Shown here: piece by piece, positions 16,962 to 26,464 of the stretch
How the letters are laid out: every line of letters starts with the position of its first letter
Position numbering within the stretch: the first letter of the stretch is position 1
Assembly: GCF_035555955.1 (NCBI RefSeq)
Contig: NZ_DATMGA010000045.1
Coordinates: 43,424 to 107,423, forward strand
Length of the DNA stretch: 64,000 bases
From: Eoetvoesia sp035555955
Lineage (GTDB): Bacteria > Pseudomonadota > Gammaproteobacteria > Burkholderiales > Burkholderiaceae_B
Direction of reading: 5' to 3'
The notes under the pieces: generated by a model
The model's database searches: none
Seen by the model: only the letters and a program-made list of their open reading frames with translations
Told to the model about the DNA's origin: nothing
Made by a program: the position numbers and the translations under genes

Positions 16962-18353
16962 GTGACATCGCCCAGCCCGCTACCCGACGCCGTTTTCAAA
17001 GCCTACGACATTCGCGGCACCGTTCCCGAACAGCTCAACCCCGAATTCGCCCGCAAGCTGGGGCTGGCCCTGGCCCAACTGGCGCGCCAGGAAAATGTTG
17101 CGGCGCTGGCCGTCGGCTACGACGGGCGCCTCAGCAGCCCGGAGCTGGCGCAAGCCCTGCAGGAAGGCATATTGGCCGGGGGAATCGACACCATCGACCT
17201 GGGCATGGTGCCCACCCCGCTGGTGTATTTTGCCGCCTACACGCAAAAAACCGGCTCCGGCGTGGCCATTACCGGCAGCCATAATCCTCCCCAATACAAT
17301 GGCTTCAAGATGATGATGGCCGGCAAGACCCTGCATGGCCAGGGTGTGCAGGCCCTGAAGGAAATCATGCGCACGGCCAGCCCTCCCGCCGGCATCGCGC
17401 GCGGCAAGCGCACCCGGCTCGACCTGATCGACAGCTACATCCAGCGCATCGTCTCCGACGTCAAGCTCGCCCGGCCTCTTAAAATCGCCATCGACTGCGG
17501 CAACGGCGTGGGCGGAGCCGTGGCGCCGAAGCTCTTCAAGGCCCTGGGCTGCCAGGTCGACGAGCTGTACTGCGAAGTGGACGGCAAATTTCCCAACCAC
17601 CATCCCGACCCCGCCGACCCCCACAATTTGCAGGACCTCATCCGTCACGTCGCGGCCAGCGACTGCGAGCTGGGCCTGGCTTTCGACGGCGACGCCGATC
17701 GCCTGGGCGTCGTGACCAAATCGGGCGAAATCATCTGGCCCGACCGCCAGTTGATCCTGTATGCGCAAGATGTCCTGCAGCGCGTGCCGGGCGGCACCAT
17801 TATCTTCGACGTGAAATGCAGCCGCTACGTGGCGCAGTCCGTTGCCGCGGCCGGAGGCAAGCCGCTGATGTGGCAAACCGGACACTCCATGATCAAGGCC
17901 AAGCTGGCCGAAACCGGCGCGCCCCTGGCCGGCGAAATGAGCGGCCACACCTTCTTCAACGAACGCTGGTATGGCTTCGACGACGGCCTGTACACCGGAA
18001 CCCGCCTGCTGGAGATCGTGTCGCGCAGCATGGATCCCTCGGCACTGCTGGAAGCCCTGCCGCAAGGCGTCTCCACCCCCGAGATGAAGCTGCAGATGCG
18101 CGAGGGAGAACCCCACGCGCTCATCCGGCGGCTGCAAAACGAAGGCAAGTTTCCCCAGGCGGAAAGCCTGATCACCATCGACGGCGTGCGGGCGGAATAC
18201 AGCGACGGCTTCGGCCTGGCAAGGGCCTCGAACACGACACCGGTGGTGGTGCTGCGTTTCGAGGCCGACACGCCCCAGGCGCTGGAGCGCATACAGGCCG
18301 AGTTCCGTTCGGCTCTGCAGGCGCTGGCTCCCGAGGCGTCATTACCGTTTTGA
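16962..18353 (+). CDS. Phosphomannomutase/phosphoglucomutase
   Basis: 463 residues from GTG 16962, preceded by AAGGAAG at good spacing. The same frame is open far upstream, but that part is antisense to the FAD oxidase. Alpha-D-phosphohexomutase features: FKAYDIRGT, the phosphoserine loop GVAITGSHNPPQYNG, the metal loop LAFDGDADRLG, the sugar-specificity loop GEMSGHTFF, and a phosphate-binding loop near RASNTTPVVVLRFE. It resembles P. aeruginosa AlgC, which supplies mannose 1-phosphate and glucose 1-phosphate for LPS and exopolysaccharide. It converges on the glycosyltransferase operon and overlaps its last gene by 12 bp. Confidence 0.93.
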   Translation: MTSPSPLPDAVFKAYDIRGTVPEQLNPEFARKLGLALAQLARQENVAALAVGYDGRLSSPELAQALQEGILAGGIDTIDLGMVPTPLVYFAAYTQKTGSGVAITGSHNPPQYNGFKMMMAGKTLHGQGVQALKEIMRTASPPAGIARGKRTRLDLIDSYIQRIVSDVKLARPLKIAIDCGNGVGGAVAPKLFKALGCQVDELYCEVDGKFPNHHPDPADPHNLQDLIRHVAASDCELGLAFDGDADRLGVVTKSGEIIWPDRQLILYAQDVLQRVPGGTIIFDVKCSRYVAQSVAAAGGKPLMWQTGHSMIKAKLAETGAPLAGEMSGHTFFNERWYGFDDGLYTGTRLLEIVSRSMDPSALLEALPQGVSTPEMKLQMREGEPHALIRRLQNEGKFPQAESLITIDGVRAEYSDGFGLARASNTTPVVVLRFEADTPQALERIQAEFRSALQALAPEASLPF

Positions 18354-20738
18354 CGTAGCGTCCGCCAGCAATTCCCCGTAGATTTCCAGATGCCTGGCCA
18401 CCACCAGGCGCACATCGAATGCACGTTCGGCCAGCTCGCGACCGGCGGCTCCCAGTTTGTGACGCAGCGTGGCGTCGTCGGCCAGTTCCTGAACCGCCCG
18501 CGCCAGCGCGCGGGCATTCTTGGCCGGCACAAGAACGCCCGTGCGGCCGGGCTCGATGGCGTCCCGGCAGCCCGGCACATCGGTGGTGACGACGGCGCGG
18601 CCGCAAGCAGCCGCCTCGATCAAGGACTTGGGCAGACCTTCGCGGTAGGAAGGCAGGACGACAATGTGCGCGCGCTGGTACAGGCCCGCGACGTCAGCTT
18701 GTTCTCCCAGGCATTCCACCACCCCTTCGGACTTCCACAAGGCCACTTCGTCTTCCGTAACGCTGGCCGGATTGCCCGCATCGGTGCTGCCCGCCAGCAC
18801 CCAGCGCAAACCGCCGCCATGCCCCGCCGCCAGCCGGGCAGCCTCCACGAATTCACATACGCCCTTGTCCCGCAACAACCTTGCGGCCATGACGGCAACC
18901 GGCGTCCCCGCCGGTTCGGGCGCCACGCTGAATTTTTCCAGATCCACGCCCGAACCACGGATCATCACGATCTGCGCCGCGCGCACCACGCCCGCCTGCA
19001 TCAGCACGTCGCGGTCATTGGCATTCTGGAAAATGACGCGGCTGTTCGAATGGCCCAGGGCCAAGCGGTAAAGCGCCATGCTTGCCCAGCGCAAAAAATC
19101 GGGGCCCCGCTTGCGCCGCGTAAAAATGAATCCCAGGCCCGACACCGCCGCCACATACGCAGGCACCCGCGCCAGCCTGGCGGCAATGCCGCCGTACAGC
19201 ACGGGCTTGATGGTGACGGCATGCACCACATCCGGATCGACGCGGCGATACAAGCGCCACAGGGCGAGCAGGCTTTGCAGTTCCTGCAAGGGATTCTTGC
19301 CGCTGCGCGTCATGGGAATGGCATGATGCGTGAAACCGTGCTCTTGTATCGCGCGCGCGGCCGGGCCCTCCATGGTCGCCACATGCACCTCGTAGCCCGC
19401 GGCCGCGGCGCCCAGGGCCACGGGCAGGCGGTGCGACAGAAAGAACGCCGGGTTGTTCACGACGAACAGGAGGGTCTTTTTCCGTTCCAACATGCCGCCC
19501 GACGCAGGCGCCGCGCCGGGCGATGGCGGTTGCTCAAGAACCGCCGGTTCGGACATGCCCGAGCCGCGCCGCGGGAATCGACCCGCCAGCTTGCGCCACA
19601 CGGCATCGTAGGCGTCCACCATGGTTTGAAGGCCGTACAGGCGGCCCACCCGTTCGCGGCCGAGCCGCAGGCGTGTCTGCATGGCCGGCGTTCCCAGTTC
19701 GGCCACCGCCGCATCCAGGGCCTGGGCCAGAAGCCGGGCGTTTTGCGGCGGCGCGATCCAGCCGTCTTCGCCGACGATGAGCGCCGCATCGCCGACATCC
19801 GTCACCACGCAGGCAACGCCCGAGGCCATGGCCTCGGCCACCACGTTGGGAAAACCTTCGGCGCAACTGGACAGCACGTGGATGTCCAGCGCGCTCATGA
19901 TGTCGGGCACGTCTTCGCGCATGCCCATCAGCACGACCTTGTCGCGCACGCCGCAGCGCTCCAGCAAGACCATCAGTTCGCGATTGTCGGCCGTCATGCC
20001 CGGGCCCACCAGCACGCAGCGCATGTCCGGACGCAAAGCGACGCTTTGCGCGAACGCGCCCAGCAAATTGGCATGATCCTTCAAGGGGTTCCAGCGGGCG
20101 ACGCTGCCGACGACGGGCGCGGACGGCGGCACGCCCCACTGCCGGCGCCATTTTTCCCGGGCCTCCTGGCTGCGCTGCCAGCGCGCAAGATCGTAGCCGT
20201 TGGGAATCACCACCATGCGGTCCGCCTTGTAGCCCCAGGCCTGGTGGTTGCGGGCCGCATCCGCGGCGCATGCCACTACGGTGGCCGGCACGAAGCCCGA
20301 CAGCCGGGCGCAGGCCCAGGCCACGACCCGGGCAACGCGGCTGCTCTTGCCCAGGTTGGCGCCCGAATTGCGTATTCCCCAGGACACGGCCCGCACGCCC
20401 GCCAGACGCGCCACCAGGCCGCCGACCAGATCGGCATGGTACATCCAGGTTTGAACCACGTCGGGGGCCGAGGTACGCATCAAGCGATACAGGCGCCACA
20501 AACCCGAAATCGACAGGCGGCCCGCCGACATGTTCAGCGTCAGCACGGTGACGCCCGCCGCGCGCAGGCGGGGGCCGAACACGCCTTCATCCGTCATGGA
20601 AACGACGGTATGGCGGTTGTTCTGCCCCGGCGACGTGACGAGGCGATACAGCACGGTTTCGGCGCCGCCCTGGCCCAGCCCGGAAATGACATGCACGATA
20701 TGCAGGGAAGAAGTGTTGGTCATGGCTGAGGTAGGCAT
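18342..20738 (-). CDS. Tandem-domain glycosyltransferase: two GT4 enzymes fused in one chain
   Basis: 798 residues containing two complete GT4 (GT-B) enzymes. Domain 1 (about 11-385) begins HIVHVISGLGQGGAETVL and carries the acceptor motif EGFPNVVAEAMASG. Domain 2 (about 420-795) begins KKTLLFVVNNPAFFLSHRLP and carries EGLPKSLIEAAACG. They are joined by a Pro/Ala/Ser-rich linker at about 386-418. Internal Met codons at 395 and 416 lack good ribosome sites, so one polypeptide is the simplest reading. It would add two consecutive sugars to a lipid-linked repeat at the cytoplasmic membrane. It is the last gene of the polysaccharide operon. Confidence 0.85.
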   Translation of the reverse strand: MPTSAMTNTSSLHIVHVISGLGQGGAETVLYRLVTSPGQNNRHTVVSMTDEGVFGPRLRAAGVTVLTLNMSAGRLSISGLWRLYRLMRTSAPDVVQTWMYHADLVGGLVARLAGVRAVSWGIRNSGANLGKSSRVARVVAWACARLSGFVPATVVACAADAARNHQAWGYKADRMVVIPNGYDLARWQRSQEAREKWRRQWGVPPSAPVVGSVARWNPLKDHANLLGAFAQSVALRPDMRCVLVGPGMTADNRELMVLLERCGVRDKVVLMGMREDVPDIMSALDIHVLSSCAEGFPNVVAEAMASGVACVVTDVGDAALIVGEDGWIAPPQNARLLAQALDAAVAELGTPAMQTRLRLGRERVGRLYGLQTMVDAYDAVWRKLAGRFPRRGSGMSEPAVLEQPPSPGAAPASGGMLERKKTLLFVVNNPAFFLSHRLPVALGAAAAGYEVHVATMEGPAARAIQEHGFTHHAIPMTRSGKNPLQELQSLLALWRLYRRVDPDVVHAVTIKPVLYGGIAARLARVPAYVAAVSGLGFIFTRRKRGPDFLRWASMALYRLALGHSNSRVIFQNANDRDVLMQAGVVRAAQIVMIRGSGVDLEKFSVAPEPAGTPVAVMAARLLRDKGVCEFVEAARLAAGHGGGLRWVLAGSTDAGNPASVTEDEVALWKSEGVVECLGEQADVAGLYQRAHIVVLPSYREGLPKSLIEAAACGRAVVTTDVPGCRDAIEPGRTGVLVPAKNARALARAVQELADDATLRHKLGAAGRELAERAFDVRLVVARHLEIYGELLADATSKR

Positions 20739-20811
20739 TGATCCAGAATAAAGGTATCGTTTGCGGCTGGCAAAAAGTTGATTCGCATCGGTTCAAAAAA
20801 GACGGGCACGG

Positions 20812-21957
20812 TCAAGCAGGCCCGTGTCCGCCGGAAATGGCCGGGCCCGCCCCGGCCTTGGCCATCAGGCTGTCCCATTGGGCCAGGACTTCCGGCAAGG
20901 CGTACCGCCGGCGCACCGACTCGGCGGCCCGCCGGGCCAGATCGGCCCGCAAGCCCTCGTCGCCCAGCAGCTTGGCCAGCCCTTCGCGCAAGGCAGCCTC
21001 ATCGCCGGCCGGTATCAGCAAAGCATCTTCGCCATCGCGCGTCATCTCGCGCGGGCCACTGGGGCAATCAAACGCGATGCAAGGCAGGCCCAGCGCCATG
21101 GCCTCGAGCAACACATTGGGAAAGCCCTCCACGGCGGAAGTCAGGGCAAACGCATGCGCCCGCGACAATTCGTCCCAAGGCGCTTCGGTGCGTCCCGGCA
21201 AGGCAATGCGGGAAGCCAGGCCGGCATCGGCCACCTGCTTTTCCAGCACGGGGCGCAGCGGCCCTTCGCCCCAGATGACCAGATCCCAATCGGCATGCTG
21301 AAGAGCGAGCCGGGCAAAGGCGCGGATCAGTATATCGAACTGTTTGTCGGGTACCAGACGCCCCATGGCCACCAGCTTGCGCCTCCCATGCTCATCGGGC
21401 CGGCCCAAAGCCACGGGCGCTTCCAGCAGCGCCGGCGGCAACGGATTGGGAATGACCTCCAGGCGGCGAATGCGCGGCACCATCTTGCGGAACGCGGCGA
21501 CGCTGGCCTGTGCCTGCACCGTCACGACATCCGCCCAGGGATACGTCCAGCGCCGCAATGCTTTCAACACCGTGCCGCAGCTTGCGCTGGCCGCGGGATT
21601 GGTACGTTCGCACGCAATGAAAGGCACGTTCATGCCCTTCAGGCCAAGCAAGGCCATGACGTTGACGTTGGTCAGGAAGGCAACGACCAGGTCGGGCCGC
21701 GCCTCGCGCACCAGGCGGCGCAGGGCCAGCAGCTTGTTCAGGCCAAGCAGCAAACGATTGCGCGACGTCCCCATCCGGTCGGCCAGCCACACGAATTCCA
21801 CGCCATCGGCCAAGGGGTAGAAGCTGGCGCCCTTCTGCGGAAAAGTGGCCACCAGCGTGACGGAATCGCCGCGCTGCGCCCAGGCATTGGCCAGCGTGGC
21901 CGCCACGCGCTCGGCCCCTCCGGCGTTCATCGAGCTGACCAGGAAAACGATTTTCAC
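20812..21957 (-). CDS. Glycosyltransferase family 4
   Basis: 381 residues from GTG 21957, where the asnB stop overlaps in GTGA. An upstream in-frame extension lies inside asnB and is not used. The N-terminus VKIVFLVSSMNAGGAERVA is the GT4 donor-fold start. The EX7E motif EGFPNVLLEAMALG and the following FDCPSGPREM sit in the nucleotide-sugar site. The sequence type resembles GalNAc/GlcNAc transferases of glycan clusters, but donor and acceptor are unknown. It is translationally coupled to asnB. Confidence 0.88.
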   Translation of the reverse strand: MKIVFLVSSMNAGGAERVAATLANAWAQRGDSVTLVATFPQKGASFYPLADGVEFVWLADRMGTSRNRLLLGLNKLLALRRLVREARPDLVVAFLTNVNVMALLGLKGMNVPFIACERTNPAASASCGTVLKALRRWTYPWADVVTVQAQASVAAFRKMVPRIRRLEVIPNPLPPALLEAPVALGRPDEHGRRKLVAMGRLVPDKQFDILIRAFARLALQHADWDLVIWGEGPLRPVLEKQVADAGLASRIALPGRTEAPWDELSRAHAFALTSAVEGFPNVLLEAMALGLPCIAFDCPSGPREMTRDGEDALLIPAGDEAALREGLAKLLGDEGLRADLARRAAESVRRRYALPEVLAQWDSLMAKAGAGPAISGGHGPA

Positions 21958-23882
21958 GGCGCCTCCGGGGTTCCGCCTGACGCCAGCGCCCGGGTGTAGT
22001 CCAGCCAGGCCTGCGTCATCAAGATGCCCCACAAATGGGTGCTCCAGTCACGCCGGCCCGAACTGTGCTCGCGCCATTTGCGCAATACCGGATCGGCGTG
22101 GAACACGCCCTCGCCGCGCAGGCGGCGCTCGTCCAGCAAGGCGGCGGCCCAGTCCTTGAGCGGGCCGCGCAGCCAGGCGGCCAACGGCACGCCGAATCCT
22201 TTTTTGGGACGGTCGACGAGCGCCCTTGGCACATGCTTGTACAACAGCTGGCGCAGCAACCACTTGCCCTGCCCATCGCGCACCTTGCAATCGAACGGCA
22301 GATGCTGCGCGAACTCGAAGACCCGGTGATCGAGCAGCGGCACGCGGGTTTCCAGGCTCACGGCCATGGCCGCCCTGTCCACCTTGACCAGGATGTCGTC
22401 CGGCAGATAGCTTTGCGCATCCAGCAGCATCATGTTCTCGAAAAACGGCAGCCCCGATTCCTGATCGAACACCGTTGCCGGCAATTGCGCGTCGATCACC
22501 ACCTGCGCCGGATCCTTCCAGTACGACACGAACTGCCGGTAGAATTGGCTCGCCGTGCTTGCCGACGCAACCTCGGCGAGCTTGGTGAACTGGTCTTTTT
22601 TATAGCCGGCCGGCAACAGGCCGGCGGCGGTGCGGCCGAACAGCGCCATCGGGCCGCGCAGGCCCGGCGGCAGCGATTGCCGCCTGCGCCACCAGCCCGC
22701 TGCCCGGAAATAGCGCGAATAGCCGCCCAGCAGCTCGTCGCCGCCATCCCCCGAAAGCGCCACCGTCACATGGCGGCGCGCCATGCGCATGACCAGGGCC
22801 GTGGGAATCTGCGACGCATCGGCAAACGGCTCGTCGTACATGGCGGCCAGCTGCGGCACCACGTCCAGCGCGTCGTCGGGCGTGACGTAAAGCTCGGTGT
22901 GCCGGGTGCCCAGGTGCGCGGCCACGGCCTTGGCGTGCTCGGCCTCGTTGAAGGCCTCTTCATGAAAGCCGATGGAAAACGTATTCACCGCCGGAGAGCT
23001 TTGCGCCTGCATCAACGCCACGATGACGGACGAATCCACGCCTCCCGACAGGAATGCTCCCAGCGGCACGTCGGCCATCATCTGGCCTTTGATCGACGAA
23101 GACAGAACTTTTTCCAGCGCCTCCACCGCCTGCTTGTCCGAGCTGAACGACAGGCGATTCCTGTCGGCCTGCATGGCGGTTTCGCGCGCCGACCAATACA
23201 CATGGGCCTGGGGGATGCTGCGCCGCTGCCGGTCGGCTTCGCTCAGAACCACCCAGGTTCCCGGCAGCAGCTTGCGCACCGCCTTGTAGATGCTGAACGG
23301 AGCGGGAATGTAGTTGTGCCGCATCAGCAGCGCCAGCGCGCCGCGATCCAGGTCGGTATCCAGCCCGGGCACCTGCACCAGGGCCTTGAGCTCCGAACCG
23401 AACATGAAGACATTGCCGGCATACCCGGCATACAGCGGCTTTTCTCCAAGGCGGTCGCGCGCCAGCGCCAGACTGCGCTCCTGGCGGTCCCACAAGGCAA
23501 AGGCGAACATGCCCACCGCGGATTGCAGGCTGCGTTCCAGGCCCCATGCAGCCAGCGCGGCCAGCAGGGTTTCGGTATCGGAATGCCCGCGCCAGGACGG
23601 CGCCCTGCCCTGCGCCTGCAGCTGTTCGCGCAGTTCCAGGTGATTGTAGATTTCTCCGTTCAGCACCAGGACATAGCGCCCGCACTCGGACACCATGGGC
23701 TGGTGGCCGGCCGGACTGAGGTCGACGATGGCCAGGCGCACATGCCCCAGCGCCAGCCCCGCATCCGCGTCTTCCCAATACCCGTCGCTGTCCGGGCCGC
23801 GATGCCGCATAGTGCGGCAGCCCCGCTCGATGACCGCCCGCCGATCCGCCAGGGGGCCCCACGTCCCCATGATTCCACACAT
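21954..23882 (-). CDS. Asparagine synthase-like glutamine amidotransferase (AsnB family)
   Basis: 642 residues. The class II glutamine amidotransferase domain starts at Cys2 (MCGIMG, the nucleophile) and includes RHRGPDSDG and LNGEIYNH. The synthetase domain has the PPi loop LSGGVDSS and LSGDGGDELLGGYSRY. Free-standing AsnB makes asparagine, but inside O-antigen clusters such proteins (for example WbpS of P. aeruginosa O6) are thought to amidate hexuronic acids. Its place beside wbpO/wbpP-type genes favours the sugar role here, which is inference. Confidence 0.88.
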   Translation of the reverse strand: MCGIMGTWGPLADRRAVIERGCRTMRHRGPDSDGYWEDADAGLALGHVRLAIVDLSPAGHQPMVSECGRYVLVLNGEIYNHLELREQLQAQGRAPSWRGHSDTETLLAALAAWGLERSLQSAVGMFAFALWDRQERSLALARDRLGEKPLYAGYAGNVFMFGSELKALVQVPGLDTDLDRGALALLMRHNYIPAPFSIYKAVRKLLPGTWVVLSEADRQRRSIPQAHVYWSARETAMQADRNRLSFSSDKQAVEALEKVLSSSIKGQMMADVPLGAFLSGGVDSSVIVALMQAQSSPAVNTFSIGFHEEAFNEAEHAKAVAAHLGTRHTELYVTPDDALDVVPQLAAMYDEPFADASQIPTALVMRMARRHVTVALSGDGGDELLGGYSRYFRAAGWWRRRQSLPPGLRGPMALFGRTAAGLLPAGYKKDQFTKLAEVASASTASQFYRQFVSYWKDPAQVVIDAQLPATVFDQESGLPFFENMMLLDAQSYLPDDILVKVDRAAMAVSLETRVPLLDHRVFEFAQHLPFDCKVRDGQGKWLLRQLLYKHVPRALVDRPKKGFGVPLAAWLRGPLKDWAAALLDERRLRGEGVFHADPVLRKWREHSSGRRDWSTHLWGILMTQAWLDYTRALASGGTPEAP

Positions 23883-23941
23883 AGCTTACGCCTCATTGTT
23901 TATTACATTGCCGCTGCGCGGCCGCACACCCTCAGCGATGT

Positions 23942-25078
23942 TCAGCGCCCTTCGAACACCTGCCGCCACAACGCCATGACCCGCGCCGTGGAAAACCTGT
24001 CCAGCACGTCGACGGCGCGCTTGGCAAGCGCCTGGCGCCTGGCCTCGTGCGCCATGAGATCGGACAGATGCGCCGCCAGGGCTTCCGCATCTTCCGCCGG
24101 ACGCACCAGCACCCCGTCTATGCCGTCGCGGATGATTTCCCTGGGCCCGGTCTCGCAGTCGAAGGCCACCGGCGCCAGGCCGCTGGCCATGGCTTCCAGC
24201 AATGAATTCGACAAGCCCTCGACCCGCGAGCTCAGGACGTACAGATCGGACTCTTCGTACCACTGCCCGACATTGCCAGCCCGACCGGCCAGGGTGATTC
24301 TGTCGCCCAGCCCCGCATCGTCGATCCTGGCCTGCAACACCTCGCGATCGTCGCCTTCTCCCAATATAACCAGATCCCAGTCGGGAAAGTAGCCGGCCAT
24401 GCTGCCAAAGGCCTCGATGAGCAGGTCGAAGCCTTTGTGAGGGTGCAGGCGCCCCACGGCCAGCAGGCGCATCCTTCCGTTTCTTGGCGGCGGCTCCAGC
24501 ACGGGCTCGCCGGCCTGCAAAGGCCAGCAGACGGCATTGGGAATGACGGCAAGCTTCGAACCCGGCACATGCTGCTCCAGCCAGGCCGCCGTGCCCGACG
24601 TCAGGGCCACCACCTTGTCGGCCTGGGGATACGCCCAGCGCCGCAAGCGCAGCCACAAGCCGGACAATTCCTGGGAAGGCGGATGCGTGTGCTCGGTGGC
24701 GATGACCCGGCAGCCGCGGCCGCGGGCCGCCACGATCGCCAGGATGGAAGCCGTCGTCATCATGCCCAGCACCACGCTGGGCCGCTGCTTGCGGATGACG
24801 CGGCGCAATTTCCAGACCCGGCGCAAATTGGCCAGCAGCCCCGACAAGCGCCCGGAGCTGGCGGCGGCCGTGCCCAGCACGATGCGCTGCACCGAGGGAT
24901 CCAGGGTATAGACGTCGGTGTCGGCCTGCGTCTGCGTTGCCACCGAAACGCGATAGCCCCGCCGAACCCAATAGGCGCTCAAGTCGGCCGCCACGCGCTC
25001 GGCGCCGCCTCCGCTAAGCGAATGGATGACGATCAGCAAATGAGGCGCGGGCGGCATGGATGACGAAACTTTACTCAT
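23942..25078 (-). CDS. Glycosyltransferase family 4
   Basis: 378 residues. The donor-fold start is LLIVIHSLSGGGAERVA, the hinge region GRLHPHKGFDLLIEAF and the EX7E motif EGLSNSLLEAMASG followed by FDCETGPREI. The type is close to the GT4 encoded on the other side of asnB and to GalNAc transferases of glycan loci. It is expected to act on the cytoplasmic face of the membrane on a polyprenyl-linked glycan. Substrates are not assignable. Confidence 0.88.
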   Translation of the reverse strand: MSKVSSSMPPAPHLLIVIHSLSGGGAERVAADLSAYWVRRGYRVSVATQTQADTDVYTLDPSVQRIVLGTAAASSGRLSGLLANLRRVWKLRRVIRKQRPSVVLGMMTTASILAIVAARGRGCRVIATEHTHPPSQELSGLWLRLRRWAYPQADKVVALTSGTAAWLEQHVPGSKLAVIPNAVCWPLQAGEPVLEPPPRNGRMRLLAVGRLHPHKGFDLLIEAFGSMAGYFPDWDLVILGEGDDREVLQARIDDAGLGDRITLAGRAGNVGQWYEESDLYVLSSRVEGLSNSLLEAMASGLAPVAFDCETGPREIIRDGIDGVLVRPAEDAEALAAHLSDLMAHEARRQALAKRAVDVLDRFSTARVMALWRQVFEGR

Positions 25079-25113
25079 AGTCGTGAAGCAGTGACTGGTT
25101 GATGCTTGTTGAC

Positions 25114-26463
25114 CTAGCTGGCAGTATGCCCGCCGGGCGCCGATTTAAGGGCAACCACAGCGTAACAGGTGTAAGACAAGGCATACATCAAGCTGGTGGC
25201 CAGCATGATGCCGGCCGTGCCCATGACGGGCGCCAACAGGTAATTCATGACCGCCTTCAGCCCGAAATTGGCAATGGCGATCACGGCCATGAGGCGGTAG
25301 CGGTTCTGACTGGCCAGCAATTGCACCAGCACCAGGACGCCAAAATAGAACGGCAACTGCAGCAGCCCCCAGCGCAGCACCTGCGCCACCAACTGTGTAT
25401 CCTGGGCGGTGAAGGCGCCGCGTTCGAACAGCAGAGCCACGCCCCATGGCGTCAGAATCCAGCCGACCAGGGTCGCCGCCGCCCCCGCGGCCAGCATCAG
25501 CGCGGACCACTTCAGGGCCATCGAGCGCGCCCGCAGCGCGTCGCCGCGGCTTTGTATGTCGGCCAGCACCGGCAAGGCGGCGCGGCCGACCGAAGCCGCC
25601 CCGATTCCCAGCACCAGCGACAGCAGGCGACTGGCATAGCCAAGGGTCGCGTTGGCGTTGGAACCCAGGTTGGCTGCTGTGTATTGATCGATGGGCCCCA
25701 CGAAACTCATGGCAACCTGGCCCAGCAGCATGACGCCGGCGGCCTTGACCAGATCCGGCCACTGATGGGCGCTCAGGGCGAACCTTGGCCTGCCCCACAT
25801 GCCGTCGGCCTTGGCGGCCAGCCACAGCAGCCAGACCGACTGGATGAAATAGCCGACCAAGGTGCCCCACATCAAGGGTCCCACGTCGGTCACGGCCCCG
25901 GCCAGCATGACCCACACCAGGATGACCACCGCCGGCACGCTGTCGAGCAAGGTATTGATGTGCCGCTCGTGAGCCCGCAAGCGGGCCGCGCTGATGCCGG
26001 TCACCAGCGTCAGCAAGGCGGCCGGCGCGAAAGCCAGGTTCAGCTCCAGGCTCATCTTGCGGGCCTCGGGCGTCAGGCCCATGCCCGCCCAATCCAGCAC
26101 GAACGGCCACAGCAAATAGGTAAGCACCGCGAGGACAACGCCGCCGCCTATCGTCCAGCCCTGCAGCTCGCCCAGGAAACGGGCTCGGGCCGCGCGGTCT
26201 TCGTAGCGGGTATGCACCAGCACCGGGATCAGGACGACCGACAGCGCCCCGACTATGGTCAGGGGCAGCCAGCTTGCCATCGTCAGCGTGAATTGGTAGG
26301 CATCGACGGCGTTGCTGACGCCGTAGCGATACGCCACCGCCATCTCCTTGACGGCGCCGGCGGCCTTGCCCAGCAGAAGAAAAAAGGCGACTCGCGCCGC
26401 CCCCATGGCTATGCGCCGATGGTCGGAGTGCAGGCGCGACAGCCTTTGCGAGAATGTCTTCAA
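25114..26463 (-). CDS. MurJ/MviN-superfamily lipid-linked oligosaccharide flippase
   Basis: 449 residues, about 12 hydrophobic segments. The N-terminal region GKAAGAVKEMAVAYRYGVSNAVDAYQ is the MurJ/MviN motif. It is shorter than the typical 510-residue MurJ and sits inside a glycan cluster one base after the wbpP-type epimerase, so it more likely moves this locus's undecaprenyl-linked repeat across the inner membrane than lipid II. No separate Wzx or Wzy gene is visible in the window. Confidence 0.8.
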   Translation of the reverse strand: MKTFSQRLSRLHSDHRRIAMGAARVAFFLLLGKAAGAVKEMAVAYRYGVSNAVDAYQFTLTMASWLPLTIVGALSVVLIPVLVHTRYEDRAARARFLGELQGWTIGGGVVLAVLTYLLWPFVLDWAGMGLTPEARKMSLELNLAFAPAALLTLVTGISAARLRAHERHINTLLDSVPAVVILVWVMLAGAVTDVGPLMWGTLVGYFIQSVWLLWLAAKADGMWGRPRFALSAHQWPDLVKAAGVMLLGQVAMSFVGPIDQYTAANLGSNANATLGYASRLLSLVLGIGAASVGRAALPVLADIQSRGDALRARSMALKWSALMLAAGAAATLVGWILTPWGVALLFERGAFTAQDTQLVAQVLRWGLLQLPFYFGVLVLVQLLASQNRYRLMAVIAIANFGLKAVMNYLLAPVMGTAGIMLATSLMYALSYTCYAVVALKSAPGGHTAS

Positions 26464-26464
26464 G

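Noticed and set aside
22035..24392. 785-codon plus-strand frame over asnB and a glycosyltransferase
   Set aside because: It is antisense to two well-supported genes; long shadow frames are common in GC-rich DNA.
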